Position numbers and translations under genes: made by a program. This document shows positions 1-12,532 of a DNA stretch of 64,000 nucleotides, piece after piece. Position 1 is the first letter of the stretch. Every line of letters starts with the position of its first letter. A model generated the notes under the pieces. That model worked only from the letters and a program-made list of their open reading frames with translations, was not told where the DNA came from and searched no databases. Origin of the DNA: Escallonia rubra (Eukaryota; Streptophyta; Magnoliopsida; Escalloniales; Escalloniaceae); NCBI GenBank assembly GCA_033065855.1, contig JAVXUO010000322.1, positions 124,001 to 188,000 of the forward strand, written 5' to 3'.

Positions 1-880
1 GGGAACTCATGAGGCAGTCAACCAATACAATGGACTGCATTACTAACACAGTCGGTTGCATTATTGGAATTTCAATTCGAACGAGTAGTTTGGAGGAATA
101 AACACCAGTGGCTAGTTTGCAGGAATATAGTAGAATGCATTAGCCTTTTTGGCACATTTAATGCCTATAACAACTATATTTCATATCCTCCCTATATAAA
201 TATTTGGGGCTTCATCATACACCATGGAAACCGCCTTCTAAGCCTCCATTCATTAGAGAAACCTCAAGGCTCATAGGTTAGACTTTTCTATCTTCATCTT
301 CATGATTTTACATCATAAAAGAGAGTATTTTTGTGAGCAATTCTTTGATTGAGAGTGAGCATTCGAGTCATAAATTCTCTCATCTCTCTATTGTACTAGA
401 GCTTCTTTTGTACTCATTTTCTTTCAAGAGGGTTCATTTCTACACAATTGGTCTTTGTAAAAGGATTGTGATCAAGGCTTGGGGTTTTTTAAAGTCTTGG
501 GTGAGTTGTTTAGATCAAGGCTTGTGCTTGGTGTGGGGCCAAGTGTTTGAAAGGATTTTGATCTTGATCTGGAAGGAGATTGTTGCTAGTGAATTCTAGT
601 GCTATTGCAAGGGACTTCCTTGAAGAGATGGATGTGGGCTTGATGGTAGTTCAAGTCGAACCATTTTAATCACCTTGTTAAGTAGTTCTAACTCAAACTC
701 TTAAATTATTGCTCCATGATTGTTTAAGATTGTGTAGTTAGCATCTTGATTGAAATGGTAATTGGTTTGATTCAGTTATATATAATTGTGTTTAGTTTAA
801 ATGTTGCACTAATTTTCAAAAATCCTATTCACTAGCCCACCTCGAGAGTTGTGTTATTAGATTCAATGAGTTTTCAGTGT
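1..880 (+). repeat. Copia-like LTR, left part outside the window
   Basis: This stretch resembles the long terminal repeat of a plant Copia element rather than a gene. It has a TATA-like box (ctatataaata) at about 192-202, a T-rich transcribed part, and a right end of the style 'aaaatcctattcac...' near 820-840 that commonly closes LTRs of the SIRE-like type. The two short reading frames here (70 and 88 aa) match nothing I recognise and lie inside LTR-type sequence. The left end lies before the window and no matching second LTR is seen, so whether it is a solo LTR or part of a larger fossil is open. Confidence 0.45.
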
Positions 881-1620
881 GTCTAGACGACCATCCAAAT
901 TGATTTAGTGGATCCGGCATCTAGACATACTTCCTTCTCCGTGTTCCTAGACGAGCACTCAAATCTGTTTGGTGGCTTTGGTATCTAATAATGCATACTT
1001 TGTCCGTCGACGAAATCGATTCGGTGGTTACAACAACGGACAGAGATATTTTTTGGTGTATATAGACGACCACTCAAATCCTAGTATTCTTAGACGACCA
1101 CTATTCAAATTGGTTTGGTGGCCCTGGCATCTATATATGCTTCTTACTATTATTTCTAGACGACCACTCAAATCAATTCGATGGCTTTGGCATATATGAA
1201 TACACACTTTAGTTGTCGACCATTCAAGTCGATTTGGTGGCTCCGACAACAGGTAAAGTTCAATTTTCAGTGAATGTAGACGACAATTCAAATTGATGTG
1301 GTGGTACCGGCATCTAGATATACGCTTCATCTGTCGACCATTCTAATAGATTTGATGGCTCCGACAACAAACGAAGTTTCATTTTCAATTTATCTAGACA
1401 ACCACTCAAATCGATTTGCTGGCTTCAGCATCTAGATAAGTGCCTTAGCCAGTCGACCATTCAAATTGATTTAGTGGCTCCGACAAAAGGTAAAGTTCTT
1501 TGGTAGTATACCTAGACGACCAATCTAATCGAGGTAAGGGCTCCGGCATCTAGATATATGCCTTTGTCTATCGACCACTCGAATCAATCTGGTGTTCCGG
1601 CAACAGGCAAAGTTTCTTCT
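880..1620. repeat. degenerate minisatellite, ~119-bp period
   Basis: A phrase of the type 'tagacgaccactcaaatc.gatttggtggctcc' recurs at about 883, 948, 1060, 1155, 1274, 1394 and 1511. A sister phrase beginning 'gtcgaccattcaaat' recurs at about 1213, 1331, 1452 and 1568. Same-type copies are 116-121 bp apart, so the unit is a ~119-bp dimer of two diverged ~59-bp half units, with about six dimers in all. The left third is irregular. Short open frames on both strands here come from the repeat and are not genes. Confidence 0.85.
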
Positions 1621-2900
1621 AGGTATCCTAACATGATCAATTAGTGTTATTATTGGGCTTCTAGGAATACCCCCTCATTCAGTGACCAATCGTTTTTATG
1701 TTGGCATTGGGCTCTAGACGAGGATTCGACTTCTCTGTCTTCTTGATATTGCTTGACTCCAAGTAATTTATCTTCCCTCCAAACTACGTTGGTCTGATTT
1801 CTTTCCAAAGGATACGAAGGAAACCTTGAAAAGGTTTGACCTCATATCTATGTGAGTCCTTAAGTCAGTCTTAGGTCTTGTGGTCTTTTCTATGTTTTTC
1901 TGAAAGAATATCTTATTTTTTGTGATGTTTGCTCACTGGCGAGCTCCTCCATTTAGTGGCTCTTTAGACACCCTATTTTTGTAAGTTTATTTTAGGAGTT
2001 TATTGTTCTATTTTCTAATGGGATTTCTTGTTATGTAGGCTTTTTATTATTATCTGGTCTAGGCCTAGTAATACATAATGAGTTTATTTTAATTAATTAA
2101 GTCCAGGTCAGTACGAGTCCAATCCAGTCCAGCTGTTTAAAGCAGTCCAGTTGGTTCAGTTTAACCTAAGTTAATGTACAGAGATCGTGACTTGAATAGT
2201 TATTGATTTTTGATTTAAGATCGATCCTTAATGCAGAGATTTACCTCGGATTTATTCCCAAAATCTAGTATATTCCTCTTATCATTTCAAGATTTTCACC
2301 GAAGGACAATTAATGACCCAAAATGAAGGGGTAAACTAGCCGGTTTGACTTTTCTTGATCTTTGATTTAAATGAGATATATCCTTCTTTATTAGAAATAT
2401 TAAACTCATAAAAGTCTTTTTTGTCATTTTTATCAGCCCTCAGACCTCTATAAATTGATCCCATAGGGAACAGAATTAAGGGTCTTCCTCCAAAAAAAAA
2501 TTAGGACTTTTTCTCCAGACAAAAATCTGCCAAAAAACCTAAAGATTGAGAAATCCTTAGAAATCCCGACTTCCAGCATCAAGTACACACCTAAACTTTG
2601 ATAGGTCCTAACTTGGTCGGAAAATACTTGATTTAGACGATTCAAAAGCCCAAATCGTGAACCCTTACAAGAGCTACAATTTTGCAGAAGAAGACGAATC
2701 GATTTAAGGTGGTCTTCAGGCTCAAAACATGGTTTTTCTAATCGGGCATATTTCCTTTCTAGGTTTTCATTGATCAACCATAACCTACTCATACGATACT
2801 CGATCTAGGCAATTCCTTTTTCTCTTAGCTTAAAGTGGGTTGGGTTTCCAACGCACATGGGTTTACTTCGATTGCATAGAAACCTAACCCAAACAACCCA
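1621..2900. other. no gene recognised
   Basis: A+T-rich sequence with no convincing coding signal. The 114-codon minus-strand frame at 2448-2792 has no domain I know. A TATA-like 'ctctataaattg' near 2448 suggests old LTR sequence but no boundary can be shown. Confidence 0.4.
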
Positions 2901-3851
2901 AGTTGCACCCCGTATCCCAATTTAGGAGCCTCGCATCTAATCACGTATGATGTGATAGTTTTCCTATTCGTAGACACTACCATGGCTTCGATACTTTCCT
3001 AATTGGTGACGGTATATACAAGTCTGCCTACTTTTCATGTTGGTATTTGCATTTTAACTGTTTAGCCAAAACTTATAAGCTAAATGTTGTTTTGTATGCC
3101 CAATATCTAAAGTTTTACTTCCTATCCAAAACTTTTGTCATGACAATGATGCTTATTTTGAATTTCACTGCTACTTCTTTGTTATAAAGGATCAACGAAC
3201 CGGGACTTCTCTTCTTATCGGCCAAACTAAAGATGGCTTGTAACATCTTCCGTGTCCACGTCTTCCTGTTTCAAGTTTATAAAATAATGCTGCTCTTACC
3301 TCGACACTGGTTGACGAAGGAGCATTAAATAATTTTGGCATCTCAGACTTGGACATTCCTATTTGAGGATCGTTATGCACGTTCCCAATTTTCTCTTCCA
3401 ACTTTAATAGTTACACCTCAGTTTGTTAGGCTATCATTAGGAAAAAGCCATAGAATTCCTTTGCATGTTCATGGGATCTCAAAATTTTCATTGGACATTA
3501 TACACAGTGACCTTCGGGCACCATCTTTTGTTTAGTCTCGCAATGGCTTCAACTATTATGCACATTTTATGGATGACTCGACGAAATATACATGGATATA
3601 TCCTCTCAAATCTAAATCTGACTTCTTACCACTTTAATTGAGTTTAAACCAATGGCAGAAAATTTACTTGGTTGAAAAATTAAAACTCTGCAAACTGATT
3701 GGGGTGGTGAGTATAAGACTATATATCATTTTTTGTAGACAGCAGGGCATCATTCATTATCTCTCATGCCCGCACGTTCATGAACAGAGTGGTGCAAAAA
3801 AATGCAAACATAAAAAATGGGGTTTTCCATGTTGACTCATGCCAAGTTGCC

Positions 3852-3856
3852 AAAGT
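3852..3856. repeat. target-site duplication AAAGT, left copy
   Basis: AAAGT directly precedes the LTR terminus at 3857. The same five bases at 18421-18425 directly follow the LTR terminus at 18420. Element X homology stops at the first and resumes at the second, which supports both edges independently. Confidence 0.85.
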
Positions 3857-4400
3857 TGTTACAAAATCGCTCTAGATAAATATGTATAGAACACGATATC
3901 CAAACGAGAGAGCACAAGAAAACTGAGAGAACTCAAATCCACTTTGCACAAGTCAGATTTACAACACTCCCTCACATGTATCTCTCAATTGTTTTCCTAC
4001 TCAAATAAGGAATCTTCTCTCTTCTTGTTTTCCTACTCAAAGAAGGACTCTTTTCTCTTGACCTTGAATACAATACAAGACAACTTACTTATACTAGAGA
4101 TAAGCATGGATCTTCTCTTGATAACCAATGTGGGACATAGTTATAAGACATATATCAACAATCTCCACCTTGGCTTGTATTAACAAACCACTCCATAAGG
4201 AAATTGTAATATGCCTTCAGTACCTTCTTCAGGTACTCCACCTTGCATCCCATTTAAAGGAAGGGATGCACTTCACCTTGAACTCAGCAAGAAAGAAGAT
4301 GAATCAAGCTCAAGCGATGCTTGAACTTAACTGTTGTGACTGTCTTCGTGAGCATATTAGATGCGCTGTCATTGGCCTCATCTTTCGCTGACCGTAGCAT
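3857..4400 (-). mobile_element. Copia 'D' 3' end: LTR, polypurine tract and RNase H tail
   Basis: Read on the minus strand, RNase H C-terminal sequence of the 'DMLTK..T..KF.HCL' style runs from about 4400, followed by a polypurine tract (AAGGTGGAGAT, 4161-4171). A 304-bp LTR at 3857-4160 then starts TGTTGATATATGTC and ends TTTTGTAACA. The LTR is clearly related to the solo LTR at 37323-37675. To its right the sequence changes to Ty3/gypsy type, so only the 3' end of this element is here. It is a broken fossil. Confidence 0.75.
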
Positions 4401-6261
4401 AGCGTCGATCCCTTGTCCAGCTGTAACACGGTAATCCCCTTAAGTACGTCAGCCCCATCCTTGGACACCAACGGGATTATCCACTACGGTTGGCCTTCTT
4501 TACCCGCCATCATCATCACCCCACAATATGGATTGAGTGTAGTGCTCGACTTCTCCATGAAGTCCATTCCAAGCACCACCTCAAGCTCATCCATATCGAT
4601 GATGTTAAAGTCAGCCTTCCCTGTCCATCTGTCGATCCTCAAATCGACGTTCTTGACGACTCCCTTCGTTGGTTGCTCCTCGGCATTCACGGTAGTGAAC
4701 CAACTCTTATCCTTAGTTGGTTTTAGCCCAAGCCACTCGGCAACCCTCGGACTCATGAAGTTGTGGGTGGCCCCGGTATCCACAAGCGCTTCTTGAGTCT
4801 TCCTTGCAACATCCACCGTTGCGTAGAGCAAGCCTCTTTTCTTCTTGCTCTTCTTCCCCTTGGCAGCTTCTTCCTTTGATTTCTGCACGAACACATTGAC
4901 GCGTGCCTCCCTGTCGCTGCTGGAAGAATCCCCCTTGCTATCTTTTTGCTTCTCGAGGAACGCAATCATCTTGCCCTTGTGTGGGCAATCCCTTCTGTAA
5001 TGTGGACCTGCATAGTAGAACCATCTTCCTCTAGGCCCCACATGAGCCTTATGGTCACAAGAGTCACCCCACTTACGACTTCCCTCGTGCTTCTTCTCCT
5101 CCTTGTGATGGCGGTAACGTCCCTCGTCCCCATTCTGCCCATCATCGGTTGTACTAGGTAAGCCACTCTTCGACCTACCGTCTCCCCCATCTTTGGCACG
5201 CTCGTGCCTTGGAGATCCCTGCCTCTCACCTTGCTTGAAGTCTTCCAACCTCTCGACAATCGCCATGATAGAAGTCAAGTCGTGAGGTTCTCTTCGCCGT
5301 AACTCTGTGGCAACCCCCTGCTACAACCCGTCAACGAAGAAGCATAGTCGCTACCTCTCGGACATCTCCGGTATTTTGACCATTAAAGCCAAGTACTCCT
5401 TCACATACTCACGGATGCTCCCTTCTGCCTCAGCCGTCGAAGGTTTATCACCGATGCTATCCAGATAGAACTGCCTTTGTAGTTCATGCTTAAACTTCTC
5501 CTACGTTTTGACGTCGTTCTCATCCGTATAGCGATGCCTCCACCATGAGGTAACTGTATCCATAAGGTACATGACCGCCGTATGCACCTTCTCCTCCTCC
5601 TCATCGATGTCAAGGGCTTCAAAGTACCGCTCTAAGTGCCAAAAGAAGTTATCCACCTGCCTCGCCTCTCTCGTTCCATCGTGCGATCTCGGCTCTGGCA
5701 TTTTCTTTCGCCTTGACTGAACCGCGATACACCCCTACCTCATATATCTTGTAAGCTCTTTCTTACAAGCAACTAGTTCTTCTTGGAGCTCCGTGACTTG
5801 TCCCTTGAGATCCTTGTGTCGTTGCACCTCCCACTTGGTGAAATGGGCGACCCTCTCATCGATCAAGTCATTTAGCTCCTCTGCAAACACATCAAATTTC
5901 CGTTCCAGCAAAGTTAATCAACTGTCTACCTCCACGTCATCTAATCTATTGAAGATTAGTTCCACCTGATTTGCGACAGTCCGCTGCACCTTCTCCTCCT
6001 CGTCGATGTCAAGGGCTTCAAAGTACCGCTCCAAGTGCCAAAAAAACTTATCCACCTGCCTCGCCTCTCTCGTTCCATTGTACGATCTCGGCTCCAGCAT
6101 TTTATTTTGCTTTGGCTGCACCACGATACACCCTTGCCTCGCAGCTCTTGTAAGCTCTTTCTTACAAGCAACTAGTTCTTCTTGGAGCTCCGTGACTTGT
6201 CCCTTGAGATCCTTGTGTCGTTGCACCTCCCGCTTGGTGAAATGGGTAACCCTCTCATCGA
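4401..6261 (-). mobile_element. Ty3/gypsy gag-protease fragment with internal duplication
   Basis: On the minus strand this encodes Ty3/gypsy gag ('FFWHLERYFEALDIDEEE' style), a CCHC-like knuckle ('HYRRDCPHKGK') near 4970-5020, and a retropepsin domain with the DTGA motif ('ALVDTGATHNFMSP') near 4745-4790. The gag portion is present twice: about 5560-5880 and about 5985-6261 are near-identical direct copies. No reverse transcriptase, integrase or LTR of this family is present. It is a broken fragment of roughly 1.9 kb, joined directly to Copia sequence on both sides, with several breaks. Confidence 0.75.
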
Positions 6262-7889
6262 TCAAGTCCCACATCGACAATACATGGGGTTAAGACAGCA
6301 TTTCTCCATGGGGATTTAGAGGAAGAAATCTAAATGCATCAGCCAGAGGGGTTTGAAGTCAAGGGTAAGGAGGGAATGGTTTGCATGTTTAAAAGGAGCT
6401 TGTATGGCCTAAAGCAAGCTCCTAGACAGTGGTATTTGAAGTTTGATAGTTTCATGAAGCAGACAAACTTCACTAGATGCGACTCTGATCACTGTGTTTA
6501 TTTTCAGAAGTTTAATAACGAGGGCTTCATTATTTTAACTCTGTATGTAGATGATATGCTTGTAGCAGGTTCAAGCATGGGAAGGATTAATGAACTCAAG
6601 AAGAAGTTGGCAAGTGCTTTCTCTATGAAGGACTTGGGAAAGGCAAAACAACTTCTTGGCATAAGGATAACCAGGGACAGAAAAAGTTATGGTTGTCACA
6701 TGAAGAGTACATTGAGAAGGTTTTGAGGAGATTTAACTTGCATGCCTCTAAACCTGTGGCGACTCCTTTAGCAGCCCACTTCAAGCTTTCAAAGGAGTTG
6801 AGTCCCAAGAACAGGGAGGATGAAGAATACATGGCACAGGTACCGTACACCTCTACTGTGGGAAGTCTCATGTATGCCATGGTCAGTACAAGGCTGGATA
6901 TTGCACATGCAGTTGGAGTTGTGAACAGATTCATGACAAACCCAGGAAAGGAACATTGGCAAGCAGTGAAGTGGATTCTCAGGTATTTGAGAGGAACATC
7001 TAGGTTCTGCTTATGTTTTGAGGGTAATAACATAGATGTGCGAGGCTATGTAGATGCAGACCATGGCGGTGATAGAGCCAACGGGAGAAGCACCACGGGA
7101 TATGTTTTTTTTCTGTAGGAAGGACTGCTGTAAGTTGGATCTCTAAGTTACAGAAGATTATTGCATTGTCTACAACAGAAGATTATTGCATTGTCCACGG
7201 GATAATATGTTGCTGTGATAGAAGCAAGCAAGCAAGGAAATAATTTGGCTTTAGAGGTTATTGACAGAGTTGGGATTTGGGCAAGTAGATTGTAAGTTAT
7301 GGATTGATAATCAGAGTGCGATACATCTTGCCAAGAACTCAGCATTTCATTCGAGGACCAAGCATATTCAGTTAAGGTATCACTTTATACGATCTCTGTT
7401 AGAAGATGGACAGCTGAACTTGGAAAAGATTGAAGGTAACAAGAATCCCACGGACATGTTAACGAAGGTGGTTGACAGGCAAAAGTTAAGCCTATGCTCA
7501 ACTTTGATTAGTCTTTGTTGATGCTTCTTGGATGAGTATGACCAGCATTTGTGTGGAGTTTCAGCATTGGAGTTGTATCAGTCTCCAAGTGGAAGATTAT
7601 TGTATGTGGAGCCTGATTTCAATCCAAAGACATTGTTAAAATGAGGGAGTGACCCGAAAGTAAGTTTTTGTGAGGTTGTCCTACATTGCTTATGAAAAGA
7701 AGGTCACAACTTAGCCCAAGTATATAAGTGTCTTGTCCCACATTGGTTATTTAGAAAAAGATCACCTCTTAGCTCTAAATAAATATACATGGTCTTGTAT
7801 TGTTTTGGGTTAAGAGAGAAAACCACAACATAAAGTGGGGGTTAAGATTTTGGTTGTAACGCTGCTGAATAGTGAAATCGAAATCTAGT
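6262..7889 (+). mobile_element. Copia 'A+' 3' half: RT, RNase H, LTR
   Basis: A plus-strand Tnt1/Tork-like Copia fragment. Reverse transcriptase spans about 6292-6960 ('SLYGLKQAPRQWY', 'LYVDDM'), RNase H about 7040-7480 ('ADHGGDR', 'LWIDNQSAIHLAKN', 'NPTDMLTK'), a purine tract ends near 7597, and a partial LTR covers about 7598-7889. It begins abruptly just after a 30-bp LTR-like scrap at 6262-6291. Its LTR stops where element B begins. The first ~300 bp of RT are also present, inverted, in the A- piece at 14930-15200. It has no gag or integrase of its own and only a few breaks, so it is younger than element X. Confidence 0.8.
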
Positions 7890-10800
7890 CATATTAATTA
7901 ATGTCCAAGTCAAATAAATAGTCAACCATAGTATGACCCGTTAAGCCACCTAATTGGATTGGACCGATCAAATCCAACATTCTCCCACTTGGCCAACGGT
8001 TATACTAAGGTTGATGTCATAAGTTTTGACATAACAAAATTGAACAAAACATCTCGTAAGTTAGGCCAAATTTAACAAAAATATTAAAATGAATCGAAGA
8101 TAGTATATGTGCCTCTCAACGCCACAACACCGTTCTTCGGTTACAATCTCAGAATTTTTGCCAAATATGACAGTCAAACAGCTTTATAGACATGAAACTG
8201 CATTGTTCCATAATAAATAACAATATGAACGAGTTCATGTGATCCTTACATGAGTGTTTGTTTCAGAATAACTCAAATGTGCACTTTTAATGAGAAGTAA
8301 CAAACCATAATCATAATATCCAGAATCCAAAACAAAGGTGATCAGAAAAATAAATGTCTCAAATCAAAAACCCATCATCTAAAGGAAAGACTATCAACCA
8401 AACCCATGCTAGCAACATGTTCTCGAAAGAGAGTGGGTGGTAAGCCTTTCGTCATGGGATCCGCCAACATAGCAATCGTATTGATATGCTGAATAGACAC
8501 TATTTGATTCTGAATTCTTTCCCTCACAACAAGATACTTAATCTCAATATGCTTCGTTCCACCACTTGATTTGTTGTTCTTGGAAAAGAAAACAGTAGCC
8601 TGATTGTCACAGAATATCTTCAGTGGTCTTGAAATGGTGTCAACCCCTTTAAGTCCCGTAATGAAGTTCTTCAACCATACACCATGACACGAAGCCTCAA
8701 AACATGCCACAAATTCTGCCTCCATGGTGTGGGAAGCCACTAATGACTGCTTACCACTCTTCTATGAAACAGCTCCTTCCGCGAGCATGAAGACATAACC
8801 TGATGTGGATTTCAGGGTATCTACACACCCTGCATAATCGGAATCGGAATAACCAAGAAACCTCAAGGTTATCTGACTTCCTGTAGGTAAGCATGAAATC
8901 CTTGGTACCCTGTAAGTAACACATGACTTTCTTGGCTGCTTTCCAATGACCCATTCCTGGGTTTATTTGGTAACGTCCAAGCATGCCAACAACATATGCT
9001 ATATCTGGGTGAGTATAGACTTGAGCATACATAAGACTCCCTACTACTGATGCATAGGGAATACGTTCCATTTCATCTTGCTCCAGTTGGTTCCTAGGAC
9101 ATTGTAGCAAACTAAAATTTTCACCCTTAACAACTGGGGCAACAGTGGGAGCACAGTTATGCATATTGAACTTTTTCAGAACCTTATCAATATAGGCTCT
9201 TTAGGACAATCCCAATATCCCACGAGACCTAGCTCGGTGAATCTCAATGCCTATAACATAAGAGGCCTTTCCAAGATCTTTCATATCAAAATTCTTAGAC
9301 ATAAAGTTTTTGGTCTCATGCAACATATGCATATCACTACTAGCAAGTAAGATATCATCTACATACAAAACTAGAATGATAAACTTACTCCCACTGATCT
9401 TTAGGTATATACATTGGTCCACTGCATTTTCTTTAAAGTCAAATTTACTAATCACATCATGGAACTTAAGATACCATTGTCTAGAGGCTTGCTTTAATCC
9501 GTATATGGATTTCTTCAACAGACATTTCATATGTTCCTTGCCTTCAACCATAAATCCTGTGGTTGTGTCATATAGACATTTTCATGCAAGTCACCATTAA
9601 GAAATGCAGTCTTTACATCCATTTGATGTAGCTCTAAATCATAATGAGCCACTAAAGCCATGACTATTCGAAAGGAATCCTTTTTCGACACAGGAGAAAA
9701 TGTTTCATTATAATCTATCCCCTCCCTTTGAGTGAAACCTTTAGCGAAGAGTCTAGCCTTGTATATTTCGACATTACCTGTAGGATCTAGCTTAGTTTTG
9801 TAGACCCATTTACATTTTACAACTTTGGCCCCTTCAGGCAAGTCAACAAGGTCCCAAACTTCATTTATTTTCATTGACTCTAACTTATCTTTCATGGCCT
9901 CAAGCCATTGAGTTGAGTGATCACTCATAATAGCTTCTTTAAAGGATGTGGGATCATTTCCTATGCCTAGATTATAGTCAGCCTCATCTAGGTACACAAT
10001 ATAGTCATCAGAGATGGTTGTCCGTCTCTCTCTTCCTGACCTTCGAAGAGGTTACTCATTAGCAGGAATTAGAGCAGGATCCGTAATAGGGGGCACATCA
10101 TTAGGTACTACCTCGGGTGCATCGTTATCCTCTATATGAGTTAATGGCGCACCAACCTTTTGGATAACAGGAATAGAAACATGATCCTGAATTTCTTCAA
10201 GGTTTATTATTCTTGGTGTACTACTCCCACTATACTCAGCATCTTAAAAAAATACTACATGCCTAGTTTCAACAATTCTAGTGGTATGTGATGGACAGTA
10301 AAATCTGAAACCCTTAGACCTTTCAGGGTAACCTATAAAATGACAACTTATGGTCTTGGGATCGAGTTTCTTAGTATGCGGATTGTAGACTTTTGCTTCA
10401 GCTAAACAGCCCCACACATGAAAATATTCTAAACTTGGTTTCCTCTGTGTCCACAATTCAAAAGGTGTTTTAGGCACATACTTACTGGGAACCCTGTTAA
10501 GAATATGTACAGCTGTTTTAAGTGCTTCAACCCACAAAAACTCTGGTAGAGTGCTTTGGCATATCATACTTCGTACCATATCCATGAGGGTACAATTTCG
10601 CCGTTCAGCTACACCATTCTACTGGGGTGTACCTGGCATTGTATACTGAGCAACGATGCCACTCTTCCAAATACAAGGCAAAAGGACTAGGGTTATGACC
10701 CGTTTCAGAGAATTTTCCATAATATTCTCTGCTTCTGTCATATCTTACAACTTTAGTCTTTAGGTCGAGTTGATTTTCAACTTCGGCTTTGTAAGTCTTA

Positions 10801-12523
10801 AACATGCCAAGTGAGTCACATTTTTCATGAATGAGGTAAACATATCCATAACGAAAATAGTCATCAATAAAGGTGATAAAGTATTTATGACCACCAATAC
10901 CCGGTGTAGGGAAAGGTCCACAAATGTCAGTGTGGATAAGCTTTAAAAGTCTTGTACTTCGAGTGGCACCATGTTTATTGCCTTTTACAAATTTTCCTTT
11001 AATACATGTGTCAAAATCTGAGAAATCTAAAGAATGAAGAATTTCATCCTCAATGAGGTATTCCATTTTGTCTCGTGATATGTGACCTAGACGTTCATGC
11101 CACAATTTAGCAGAATTTTCATTCTTTCTTTTTCTCTTACCACAAGTTTTAGGAACTACATCATTCACGTTCATTATTTTCAAGGATTCAGTAAAAGAAG
11201 CATTCAAAATTAATTTGTAGAGGTTTCCCTCCAACAAACCAGAACCAATAACTCTAGAGTAAAGGAAAAGAGAGAAGCCTTTATTCTCAAACTTAAACGA
11301 ATATTCATAAGCGTCAAGTCTAGAAACAGAAATAAGATTTCTAGTCATACTGGGAACATAAACAGTATCAACTAAATCCAAATTCAAGCCACTCTCCGAA
11401 ACTAAACGGAGAGTTCCTACAGCTTCAACTTGAGTTTTCTCTCCATTTCCTTCTAGAACATTGCGGTCCCCTTTGTTTAACTTCTTCACGGAAAGGAATC
11501 CCTGCAATGAATTAGTTATGTGCACAGTTGCACCTGTGTCAACCCACCATGTATTTAAAGGAGCATCAATTGTATAAGACTCATAACAAACGCAAATAGA
11601 TAAATTACCTTTCTTTTCCAACCATTCTCTGAATTTATGACATTCTTTCCTCATATGTCCTTTATCCTTACAAAAGTGACACTTCGGACCAGAAGAACCC
11701 TTGGTACCAAAAGAGCTTGCCTTGTCAGTCTTGGTTACATAAGCACTATTATTCCCTTGCACATTACCTTTGCCAAATTTCTTTCCTTTTCCTTTTCCTT
11801 TAGATGAATCAGTTATGGCAACGTGAGCACTATCAGGTTGTTCAGACTTTAGTCTTTCTTCTTCTTGGACACACATGGAAATCAACTCGCTCATCTTCCA
11901 CTTCTCTTTCTGCGTGTTATAGTTGATCTTAAAAAGACCAAACTGCGCAGGAAGGAAAGTCATAATAAAGTGCACGAGAAAACCTTCAGATATTTTCATG
12001 TCCAAACCTTTTAGTTGAGAAGCCATATCATTCATCCGTAAAATATGCTCACGAACACCGTTGGATCCACTGTACTTGAGCATTACCATTTTAGTGATTA
12101 GAGTAGTAGCATGTGCCTTGGAAGAACCATGAAACTGTTCTTCAATATGACCAAGGTACAACTTAGCATTATCCGAATCAGGAATGGCTCCTCGAATAAC
12201 AGTCGTAATAGAGCCTTTCATAATCATTAGGGATATGCGGTTGGAACGCTCCCACTTTTCATAAGCAGCCTTTTGCTCAGTAGAGCTTTCAGCCGTAAGG
12301 GCAGCAGGCGCGTCTACCCGTAAAGCATAATCCAAATCCATAACTCCAAGGATTATGCTAATCTGCTCTTTCCATTTTCTAAAATTGGTGCCGCTCAATG
12401 ATTCATTAGAGGAAAGATAGCCAGTAATTGCAGCAGGACTATACGTTAAACAATAACAATAATCATGCACGTTAGTACCGAAACTCCACATGATGAAGAC
12501 AATTAGTTCATCATTTAACATAT

Positions 12524-12532
12524 TAAAATAAA
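12524..12532. repeat. 9-bp target-site duplication TAAAATAAA, left copy
   Basis: Identical to 13601-13609 and immediately abuts the TIR at 12533. Confidence 0.9.

Noticed and set aside
880-1620. CRISPR-like array
   Set aside because: Eukaryotic DNA. Half units are diverged and contiguous, with no unique spacers between identical repeats.
2448-2792. 114-codon minus-strand frame
   Set aside because: No domain, no splice or promoter support, and a position beside truncated retroelement sequence.
4413-4796. 127-codon plus-strand frame
   Set aside because: Lies antisense to the Ty3 protease region, which has clear retropepsin motifs on the minus strand. A shadow frame.
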